Origin: Sedimentisphaerales bacterium | GTDB taxonomy: Bacteria; Planctomycetota; Phycisphaerae; Sedimentisphaerales; Anaerobacaceae | Assembly (NCBI GenBank): GCA_016932835.1 | Contig: JAFGCD010000090.1 | Location: 1-49,337, forward strand | Direction: 5' to 3' | Length of the DNA stretch: 49,337 nt | In this document: positions 42,861-49,337 of the stretch, in pieces | Position numbering within the stretch: position 1 is the stretch's first letter | How the letters are laid out: each line of letters starts with the position of its first letter | Notes under the pieces: generated by a model | Database searches by the model: none | Told to the model about the DNA's origin: nothing | The model's input: only the letters and a program-made list of their open reading frames with translations | Program-made: the position numbers and the translations under genes

Positions 42861-44693
42861 ATGCAATCGAATACGATAAGAATCTGTGCGATTGTCCTGC
42901 TGGTTCTGCAGGCGGCGACGTATGCGCAGAAGACAAGTATCAGTGTTAAGAAAGGCAAAGTAGTTGCCGAGACGGGGGCGACGAATGTGGAAATAGAGGC
43001 TGGCAGAAAGGCGGTCTTGACGCCGGACAAGCGCATGATTGTAGCGGTTAATAACCCATTGGTGGATGATCTTATCGATATCTACAAATGGGCCGAGCAG
43101 GAGAAGCAGGCACAGCGGCAATTGATTGATAAGACAAACCTGGTGGTTTTCAGCATTGAAGATGAAGACTTGTTTCCGAATGCTTACTTGGTTGAGTTTC
43201 CCAATATGACATCAGCCCCTATACAGGAGCATCGGTTCGGGCCGGTTACAACCCATCGGGATCCGAGCTTCTACGATTTACAGGGCAATCTGTTGCGGTA
43301 CGAATCGGAATCCGTGGACGCTCGAAGCAGCTACTACAAGGTTTCTCTTCGGGAGGCGGTGGACCCAGGTCAGAGTTTTAGATATATCTGTGTGAGCAAT
43401 CTGAAAGCTGTGCTTGGGAAGGACGGCCCGCTTTGGAACTTCAGAGTGAACTATGGCTCGCCGCCGGATCGGTTGGACTATTATCGCTTCATCCTGCCGG
43501 ATTCAGCGATATTCGTGGATTCGAGCAAGCCGATCATAGAAGCGGACAGTTTCGAGGGCAGAGTGGCTGTCACCGTGAGAAATTACACGGGACAGGGGGG
43601 CGAAGGTGTTACTATTGCATTTCTTTGGCCGAATAAGGATGGGACAAGCCGTGCAGATCTGCCTGTGGAGTATCGCGGACTGCGCAGTCAGTGGGAGGAA
43701 GAAATTGTTGAAGAAGGACGTCGGCGAACAGCCGAGATATTGGCGGGCGGGACGTTTGCCGGGCAAGAGGATCCGCTGGAGACCTTGCTGAGTCTCTACT
43801 CAGCGGCGGTACACCGGGATTCGGACGCGTTTCTGGCTTTGATTTCGCCGAACTTGCGGGATCTGGCTGCCCGGAATTTGGATCAGATCGCGCGCTTATC
43901 GGCACAAATGGTCAGTCAGCAATTCCTGAGTACGCCGGCTTGGCCTGAAAAGCCCGAGGAAGGTTATGAGCACCCGGTATATTTGTGCCGAGAAGGGTCG
44001 CTGATCTGTGAGGCGACCCTGGTTACCTCTTTTGAAAAAGGCAAGTGGTATGCAGGAGGTCTGGAGTTAGGCCGGACGAGGACACAGGGCGCTGAAAGCA
44101 CAGGCTACAAGCCGTCGGGCGAGGTCAAGCTGCTTGCCGACAGACCTGAATTGGCGGCGGTGACATACGAGGGGCTTGAGCCGGGCAAATTTATGCGGAA
44201 GTGGCTACTGCTCGGCCCTGTCGATATACCCTGGGATGGTCCCGGCTACTTTCCCGACAAGAAGACTTGCAGGGAATTCTTCGGTGTCGATTCGCTGGAT
44301 GCCGGGCAGTTTGAGCCGCGCGTCACGATTAGCCGCAAGGCCCACGACTGGAAGGTCATCGAATCGGATTACGGGGTGCTTAATCTGACCAATCCGTTCG
44401 ACAGGTGGTTTGCTGTTGCCTATGCCTGGGCGCAGGTGGAAATGCCGGAAGAGACGACGGCGGTTCTCGGCGTTGGATCGGATGATAGCATGAAGGTCTG
44501 GCTTAACGGGGAGCTTGTTCATGAGCACTGGGAGGAAGATGGTCGTGCCGTCGCTCCTGATAATGACCGGGTGTCGGTCACATTCAAGAAGGGCAAGAAT
44601 CAACTTGTATTGAAAATCCAGAACGGCGGCGGGCCTTGGGGGTTCTGCTGCAGATTACTTGAAGCGGATTCTCAGGGGGTATCTTCACCCTGA
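42861..44693 (+). CDS. Large exported protein starting with the missing end of a FecR domain
   Basis: The 610-residue protein has a Sec signal peptide (to about ATYA-Q, residue 22). Residues about 25-55 read ISVKKGKVVAET...VEIEAGRKAVL, the C-terminal strand block of a FecR domain. The middle (about 85-420) has no family I recognise. Two further parts are a beta-rich segment (WLLLGPVDIPWDG, about 455-500) and a PA14/carbohydrate-binding-like end (VLGVGSDDSMKVWLNGELVHEHW then FKKGKNQLVLKIQNGGG). AAGGAGA precedes the ATG. It is 47 nt after the anti-sigma gene. It could be the outer sensing partner of the ECF/FecR pair; this is inference. Confidence 0.82.
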   Translation: MQSNTIRICAIVLLVLQAATYAQKTSISVKKGKVVAETGATNVEIEAGRKAVLTPDKRMIVAVNNPLVDDLIDIYKWAEQEKQAQRQLIDKTNLVVFSIEDEDLFPNAYLVEFPNMTSAPIQEHRFGPVTTHRDPSFYDLQGNLLRYESESVDARSSYYKVSLREAVDPGQSFRYICVSNLKAVLGKDGPLWNFRVNYGSPPDRLDYYRFILPDSAIFVDSSKPIIEADSFEGRVAVTVRNYTGQGGEGVTIAFLWPNKDGTSRADLPVEYRGLRSQWEEEIVEEGRRRTAEILAGGTFAGQEDPLETLLSLYSAAVHRDSDAFLALISPNLRDLAARNLDQIARLSAQMVSQQFLSTPAWPEKPEEGYEHPVYLCREGSLICEATLVTSFEKGKWYAGGLELGRTRTQGAESTGYKPSGEVKLLADRPELAAVTYEGLEPGKFMRKWLLLGPVDIPWDGPGYFPDKKTCREFFGVDSLDAGQFEPRVTISRKAHDWKVIESDYGVLNLTNPFDRWFAVAYAWAQVEMPEETTAVLGVGSDDSMKVWLNGELVHEHWEEDGRAVAPDNDRVSVTFKKGKNQLVLKIQNGGGPWGFCCRLLEADSQGVSSP

Positions 44694-44728
44694 TTCGACG
44701 TTGCCCGATATTACCGAGTCAGCACAAT

Positions 44729-44769
44729 GCGGCCCCAGAGCCGATTTTCAAAATCAGCTTTGGGGCCGC
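44729..44769. terminator. Long GC-rich inverted repeat after the sigma/FecR operon
   Basis: GCGGCCCCA (44729-44737) pairs with TGGGGCCGC (44761-44769), and the interior adds AGC/GCT and GATTTT/AAAATC pairs, forming a long hairpin with small bulges. There is no T-run, so an RNA-stabilising or U-less terminator role is possible. It separates the 42861 gene from the promoter at 44822. Confidence 0.5.
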
Positions 44770-44821
44770 CTCATTCATGGGAGTGCCTCATCGATTCGGC
44801 GGATTCTCGAAATCAGCCTGC

Positions 44822-44850
44822 TTGACGAGGCAGCGCTGGGCTACTACAAT
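44822..44850 (+). promoter_or_regulatory. Promoter of the AGE / DHS-like / kinase-phosphatase operon
   Basis: TTGACG (44822-44827) and TACAAT (44845-44850) are each one mismatch from consensus with 17 nt between. The leader is about 57 nt to the ATG at 44914, which has AAGGATTCG upstream. Confidence 0.6.
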
Positions 44851-44913
44851 GCGGGGGCCGGCTATGCGGTATGATTTACCGGTTTCTCAAGAGCTGTTGA
44901 AAGGATTCGAAAG

Positions 44914-46194
44914 ATGGCTATTGATTCAAAACAAGTCTCGGCTTGCCTGGACGAGTGCAGACATCATTTGACGGAGGAACTGCTTCCCTTCTGGCTGGAC
45001 CGCTGCAGGGACGAGGCCAATGGCGGGTTCATTACACATTGGGATAAGGACGGCAACGACAGCGGCGAGGATGAGAAATCGATGCTCGCCCAGATGCGGA
45101 CGATCTATACCTTCTCATCGGCTCACAGGGCCGGATACGGCGACGGCAAGTGCGCCGAGTACGCGGCCTTCGGGGTGGATTTCGTCATCGAGAAGATGTG
45201 GGACAAAGAGTACGGCGGCTTCTACTGGACGACCGACCGCAAAGGAAATATTACGATTGACAAGAAGATTCTCTACGGCCTGAGCTTCGCAATGTACGCG
45301 CTCAGCGAATACACGCTGGCAACCGGGGACGAGCGAGGCCGGGAATATGCGGAGAAAGTGTTCGACCTCGTCAAGAAGTATTGTGCAGATACGATGTACG
45401 GCGGGTATTTCGAGATGTTCGAGCGGAATTGGGACCTCTGCGGGCCCGGCAGCGGAGGCGGCGACAGGAAGACGCTCGATGTGCATATGCATCTAATGGA
45501 AGCCTTCACGACTCTCTATGAGTGTACAGGCAAGAGCATTCACAAACGGACACTCATCGAGGATATCGATCTTTTGCTCAGGCGGATTCTGCACCCGAAG
45601 TATGCCACGGGTATTCCGCAGTTTACGCCGGACTGGAAGATATCGCCGCAAATAAAGTTCGATATTGTATGGGGGTGGGACCGATTTGCCGATGGAGGGC
45701 AAAAGGCCAATGCTACGGACAATACATCGGCCGGGCATAACGTCGAGTTCGCCTGGCTGCTGGCCCATGCTACCGACGTCTTGGGCGCAGGATGGGACCA
45801 GTACAGGGACATAATAAAGAAGGCGACCGATCACGGCATGATTAACGGCATTGATCCTGAGTTCGGCGGCGTTTATACCGAGGGACCGCATGCGGGCGGG
45901 GTCCACGATATGGAGAAGGAGTTCTGGCAGCAGGCCGAGGTGATGATAGGAATGCTGGAGGCGGCGCTGCGGTTCGGGCCTGATAAGTATTGGCCGGCCT
46001 ATCAGAACGTGCATAGATTCGTTTTCGACAAGATGATAAACCACAAGGTTGGTGAGTGGCTGCCGCTGCTGAGCAGAGAAGGCGATCCCGTCTGGTCGCA
46101 CATGAGCCATTCGTGGAAGGTCAATTATCACACCGTTCGCTGTATGGTGCAGTGTATTAAACGTCTCGAGAAAATGCTCGATACAATGCAGTGA
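44914..46194 (+). CDS. AGE-family sugar 2-epimerase (N-acylglucosamine 2-epimerase / cellobiose 2-epimerase type)
   Basis: The 426-residue (alpha/alpha)6-barrel protein is cytoplasmic, with no signal peptide. Family landmarks are GGFITHWDKDG, SMLAQMRTIYTFS, GGFYWTTDRKG and KTLDVHMHLMEAFTTLYE (H191). GHNVEFAWLLAHA (H275) and WKVNYHTVRCM (H406) follow, with a further His at 399. The paired catalytic His residues of cellobiose 2-epimerase fall at equivalent sites. It inverts C2 of an aldose or N-acylhexosamine, or isomerises aldose to ketose as in related enzymes. The substrate is not readable. Its stop overlaps a GTG of the next frame, and the three genes to 49149 form an operon. Confidence 0.88.
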   Translation: MAIDSKQVSACLDECRHHLTEELLPFWLDRCRDEANGGFITHWDKDGNDSGEDEKSMLAQMRTIYTFSSAHRAGYGDGKCAEYAAFGVDFVIEKMWDKEYGGFYWTTDRKGNITIDKKILYGLSFAMYALSEYTLATGDERGREYAEKVFDLVKKYCADTMYGGYFEMFERNWDLCGPGSGGGDRKTLDVHMHLMEAFTTLYECTGKSIHKRTLIEDIDLLLRRILHPKYATGIPQFTPDWKISPQIKFDIVWGWDRFADGGQKANATDNTSAGHNVEFAWLLAHATDVLGAGWDQYRDIIKKATDHGMINGIDPEFGGVYTEGPHAGGVHDMEKEFWQQAEVMIGMLEAALRFGPDKYWPAYQNVHRFVFDKMINHKVGEWLPLLSREGDPVWSHMSHSWKVNYHTVRCMVQCIKRLEKMLDTMQ

Positions 46195-46205
46195 GAATCC
46201 GGCTG

Positions 46206-47240
46206 ATGAACTACAGGGGCAAATACAATATCTTCGATGCCGGCAGAATCAGCACGTATCCGCTGAACACGCGCAGCAATAAGGTAACGCTCGACGATCT
46301 TGTTTCTTTGGCGGATGTCGGCAAGCTGCATATCGACCTGCCGAAAAAAACACGCAGTGATATCGAGGCTGTCGCCTCTGCCGTCCTCTCGGCAAGAAAT
46401 GCTGATAAACCCGTCATACTTTTTACGGGCGCCCACCTGATAAAGAACGGTATGGGGCCGCTTCTCGCCGAGCTTGTTGATCGTCGCCTTATTACTCTGG
46501 TTGCCGGCAACGCCGCCACGGCTATTCACGATTTCGAACTGGCCCTAATCGGGCAAACGAGCGAAAACGTCCCCAACGCCCTTGGCAAGGGGCGATTCGG
46601 GATGGCTCGTGAATTCGCCTATATCAACGCCGCGGTATCGCTCGGTGACGAAGAGGAACTCGGATTTGGCGAGTCGCTCGGCAGGATGATATGTGAGTCG
46701 GCCTTTGCTGCGAAGGTATTTGAACGGGCGTCCGGAAATAATCGACCCGGGGCTTTTAAGCATAGTGAGGTAAGCGTTCTGGCCGCCTGCTATAGAAACA
46801 ATATACCGTTTACGGTACATGCCGGGATAGGTACGGATGTTATCGACCAGCACGAATCCTTTGACGGGCGCACAAAGGGGGGCTGTTCGGGAAGGGATTT
46901 TCTCATCTACACATATGAAATCACCCGGCTGGTCGAGGGAGGGGTCGTATTGAATATCGGCAGCGCCGTTACGGGGCCGGAAGTGCTGCTCAAGGCCGTC
47001 TCAATGGCCGCCAATGTCGGGAACATCCCAAAGAACATTGTCACCGCCGATTTCGACATCCGCGAACACAACCCTGAGTCGATGACTGACGAGGCAACTG
47101 CGGGATATTACTTCCGTGACCAGAAGAGTATTGTTACGCGAATCCCGCAGGCGTTTGTCGGCAGCAGGGCGTTCTATGTACAGGGGAATCAAAAGCAGAC
47201 ATTCCCATCGCTTTTTAAGATGATTATCGAGGAAGTCTGA
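46206..47240 (+). CDS. Deoxyhypusine-synthase-like family protein, function unknown
   Basis: The 344-residue protein has a Rossmann-like pattern: PVILFTGAHLIKNGMGPLL, LITLVAGNAATAIHDFELAL, GVVLNIGSAVTGPEVLLKA and IVTADFDIREH. GAHLIKNG and the GNAATAIHDFE segment recall the NAD-binding deoxyhypusine-synthase fold, but I cannot point to the catalytic lysine of true deoxyhypusine synthase. A bacterium without eIF5A would not need that reaction. Related proteins occur beside sugar-kinase genes in other bacteria, as I recall. An NAD-dependent step on a sugar is plausible. The ATG at 46206 is chosen; a GTG at 46191 overlaps the epimerase stop. It is followed 16 nt later by the kinase fusion. Confidence 0.7.
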   Translation: MNYRGKYNIFDAGRISTYPLNTRSNKVTLDDLVSLADVGKLHIDLPKKTRSDIEAVASAVLSARNADKPVILFTGAHLIKNGMGPLLAELVDRRLITLVAGNAATAIHDFELALIGQTSENVPNALGKGRFGMAREFAYINAAVSLGDEEELGFGESLGRMICESAFAAKVFERASGNNRPGAFKHSEVSVLAACYRNNIPFTVHAGIGTDVIDQHESFDGRTKGGCSGRDFLIYTYEITRLVEGGVVLNIGSAVTGPEVLLKAVSMAANVGNIPKNIVTADFDIREHNPESMTDEATAGYYFRDQKSIVTRIPQAFVGSRAFYVQGNQKQTFPSLFKMIIEEV

Positions 47241-47256
47241 CCGGGAGAAAAAGACT

Positions 47257-49149
47257 GTGACTGAAGATCGTATTAAGGAGATTCTTGCTCGTATTAAGAA
47301 CGTCAAAGTGGCGGTCTATGGCGATTTTTGCCTGGATGCGTACTGGCTTCTGGATCCGCAGGGATCAGAAGTCTCCGTCGAGACGGGACTGCAGGCCCGT
47401 GCGGTCGCCAGGCACTACTACTCACTTGGTGGGGCGTCTAACGTCGTCGCGAATCTGGCGGCGCTCGAGCCGGCCCGGATAAGGGTAATAGGCGCTATCG
47501 GGGACGACATCTTCGGCAGAGAGCTGAGACGCCAGCTTCACGAATTAGGCGTCGATACATCCAGTCTGGTTGTCCAGGGGGAGAATTTCGACACTGTGAC
47601 GTTCGGCAAACCCTATCTTGAGGATAGCGAACAGCCTCGGATCGATTTCGGCTTCTTCAACAAACGAAGCGAAGCCACCGACCGTATCTTGTTGGACGGC
47701 ATTCGCAACGCCTTGGAGACAGCGGACGTCCTTATTATAAATCAGCAGGTGCCCGGCAGTATTGTGAATGAATCCTTCATCGACCAGGCCAATCGGCTCT
47801 TCGAACAGTTCAGCGACAAGATAGTGCTGCTCGATTCACGGCACTACGGCGACAAATTCAAGCACATATATCGCAAGACAAACGACCTTGAAGCCGCAAT
47901 GCTCAACGGCGTTGACGTCGGCCTGAGCGACGTGCTGCAGCTTTCGGATATTCTTCAGTATGCACGAAATCTTCACGAGCAGTTCGGCAAGCCCGTCTTT
48001 CTTACTCGCGGGCCGAGGGGAATTATTACTGTCGATTCCGACGGTGTTTCTGAAGTGCCGGGCATTCAATTGCTCAAGAAACTGGACACCGTTGGCGCCG
48101 GTGATACGGTGACCAGCGCCCTGGCCTTGTGTCTCGGGGCGGGGGCTTTGCCGTGCGAGGCCGCTGAGTTCGCAAACTTCGCCGCCGCCGTAACCGTCCA
48201 GAAGCTCTTCCAGACCGGCACCGCCGCCGGCGGCGAGATTCTCGGAATCGGCATCGATGCTGACTACATATTCCAGCCCGAACTGGCCGAGGATCGGCGG
48301 CAGGCTCGTTATCTGGATAATAGTGAGATCGAGTTGTGTTATGAATCGATACCAGCCGGGCGGATAAAACACGCTGTATTCGATAACGATGGGACGATAA
48401 GCACGTTGCGGCAAGGGTGGGAAGACATCATGGCCCCCGTCATGGTCAGGGCTGTTCTCGGCGATGAATACGACACCGCCGACGAAACACGCTATCACAA
48501 GGTCCGCAATCGCGTGCTGGAGTACATAGATAAATCGACCGGTATCCAGACTATCCTGCAGATGGAGGCCCTTGTCGAAATAGTGAAGGAATTCGGTATT
48601 GTTGAAAACGAGAAAATTCTCGATAAATTCGGGTACAAGGATATTTACAACAACGCTCTTATCGAGATGGTAGGCAAACGAATCGAAAAGCTCAAACACG
48701 GCGAACTCGAGGTAAGTGATTATACGGTTAAAGGCGCGATTGAGTTCCTGCATCAATTGCGTCAGAGAGGCATAAAGTTGTATCTGGCAAGCGGTACGGA
48801 CCATCAGGATGTATTGGCCGAATCACAGGCGCTGGGGTATGCGCAGATCTTCGACGGAGGAATATACGGCGCCGTCGGAGATGTTGCAAAGTACTCGAAG
48901 AAAATGGTCATAGAACGGATAATGGCCGAGAACAAGCTGCAGGGCCCTGAGTTGGCGGTTTTCGGTGACGGCCCCGTTGAGATGCGCGAATGCCGAAAAC
49001 GCGATGGAATCGCCGTCGGTGTTGCCAGCGATGAGATTCGCAGGCACGGCCTGGATACGGACAAACGCACGCGATTGGTTAATGCCGGCGCACATATAAT
49101 CATCCCTGACTTCTCGCAGCGAGACGCGCTCAGCAAACTTCTTTTCTGA
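47257..49149 (+). CDS. PfkB-family sugar kinase fused to HAD phosphatase domain
   Basis: The 630-residue protein has two enzymes. Residues 1-335 are a ribokinase/PfkB kinase: VYGDFCLDAYW, SLGGASNVVANLA, GDDIFGRELRRQL, LTRGPRG and the catalytic DTVGAGD (G280-D283). It is similar in outline to the kinase half of HldE/RfaE. Residues 370-630 are a HAD phosphatase: FDNDGT (D376, D378), a helical cap of about 110 residues, LASGTDH (S512), K549 and FGDGPVEM (D571). HldE instead has a nucleotidyltransferase half. The large cap argues against GmhB, which is capless. The start is a GTG with GGGAG 10 nt upstream. It probably phosphorylates and dephosphorylates successive intermediates of one sugar pathway. 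Confidence 0.87.
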   Translation: MTEDRIKEILARIKNVKVAVYGDFCLDAYWLLDPQGSEVSVETGLQARAVARHYYSLGGASNVVANLAALEPARIRVIGAIGDDIFGRELRRQLHELGVDTSSLVVQGENFDTVTFGKPYLEDSEQPRIDFGFFNKRSEATDRILLDGIRNALETADVLIINQQVPGSIVNESFIDQANRLFEQFSDKIVLLDSRHYGDKFKHIYRKTNDLEAAMLNGVDVGLSDVLQLSDILQYARNLHEQFGKPVFLTRGPRGIITVDSDGVSEVPGIQLLKKLDTVGAGDTVTSALALCLGAGALPCEAAEFANFAAAVTVQKLFQTGTAAGGEILGIGIDADYIFQPELAEDRRQARYLDNSEIELCYESIPAGRIKHAVFDNDGTISTLRQGWEDIMAPVMVRAVLGDEYDTADETRYHKVRNRVLEYIDKSTGIQTILQMEALVEIVKEFGIVENEKILDKFGYKDIYNNALIEMVGKRIEKLKHGELEVSDYTVKGAIEFLHQLRQRGIKLYLASGTDHQDVLAESQALGYAQIFDGGIYGAVGDVAKYSKKMVIERIMAENKLQGPELAVFGDGPVEMRECRKRDGIAVGVASDEIRRHGLDTDKRTRLVNAGAHIIIPDFSQRDALSKLLF

Positions 49150-49262
49150 ATGGTTTTCTGTCTGTGGTTGAGAGAGCCCCCTCTTTAATCTTCCCTGTGC
49201 CGCTCAGCAATTAAGCCTTTGGCCTCGCCGATGGATGTGCATGAGAACATCTGCGAAAAGAA

Positions 49263-49294
49263 CCGGGGCCTGCACTGAACTGTGCAGGCCCCGG
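49263..49294. terminator. Perfect 13-bp hairpin downstream of the kinase-phosphatase operon
   Basis: CCGGGGCCTGCAC (49263-49275) and GTGCAGGCCCCGG (49282-49294) form a perfect stem with a 6-nt loop, about 115 nt after the stop. No T-run follows on the plus strand; a short T-rich stretch follows on the minus strand. It could be a bidirectional or U-less terminator. The surrounding 49150-49337 shows no gene. Confidence 0.6.
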
Positions 49295-49337
49295 ATTCAA
49301 ACAAATCTGTGACCTCGTCTCCGCATAAAGCGGAAAC

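Noticed and set aside
49320..49334. TCCGC-ATAAA-GCGGA inverted repeat at the right edge
   Set aside because: A 5-bp stem is expected by chance and the window ends before any context can be judged.

Overview
The window looks like a chromosomal segment of a heterotrophic planctomycete, most likely of the class Phycisphaerae. This is inferred from gene content rather than a marker phylogeny. The pointers are a HYExAFE-family protein (a planctomycete family), formylglycine sulfatases with anaerobic sulfatase maturases, PQQ-propeller and GH16 proteins, ECF sigma/FecR signalling and Tat- or lipobox-bearing surface proteins. Several promoters resemble the sigma-70 consensus (TTGACA, 17-18 nt, TATAAT). 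I see no rRNA, tRNA, CRISPR array, insertion sequence or phage gene.

Layout. 0-1.6 kb: the 3' end of an unidentified gene and a membrane coiled-coil protein with a BRCT-like end. 1.8-6.3 kb: glycan or lipid-sugar genes (UDP-galactopyranose-mutase-like flavoprotein, SDR epimerase, HAD phosphatase, DPPR-synthase-like UbiA prenyltransferase). 6.3-11.7 kb: a pseudouridine synthase and two tandem paralogues joining an SGNH-hydrolase fold to TPRs. 11.8-16.3 kb: rpmB with its own promoter and terminator, then gatC, a lipoprotein esterase, gatA and gatB. 16.3-20.1 kb: a six-PAS histidine kinase without a response regulator, and a cupin. 20.1-23.1 kb (minus strand): a GH16 glycoside hydrolase coupled to a PQQ propeller. 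23.2-30.4 kb: YkgJ-type protein, hisS, CE1 esterase, VOC protein, HYExAFE protein, lipoprotein MsrB, Dabb lipoprotein, rsmD and a CCA/poly(A) polymerase-type nucleotidyltransferase. 30.4-35.2 kb: a sulfatase between two anaerobic sulfatase maturases, then a Tat-exported TIM-barrel isomerase. 35.3-37.3 kb: an exported HEAT-repeat protein. 37.3-41.2 kb (minus strand): a PL14-like lyase, a membrane-anchored repeat protein with Cys-Tyr motifs, and a radical SAM/SPASM enzyme. 41.4-44.7 kb: an ECF sigma factor, its FecR anti-sigma and a large exported protein. 44.8-49.2 kb: an AGE-family epimerase, a deoxyhypusine-synthase-like protein and a PfkB kinase/HAD phosphatase fusion.

How it fits together. 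Much of the accessory content fits use of sulfated, probably algal, polysaccharide: GH16 hydrolase, PL14-like lyase, CE1 esterase, sulfatase with maturases, sugar isomerases and an outer-surface sensing system. The least explained items are (1) the radical SAM/SPASM gene whose start overlaps the stop of a repeat protein with recurring Cys-Tyr sites, (2) a FecR domain that appears divided between two adjacent genes, and (3) the epimerase / DHS-like / kinase-phosphatase operon. Functions are read from motifs by eye; no database search was run.
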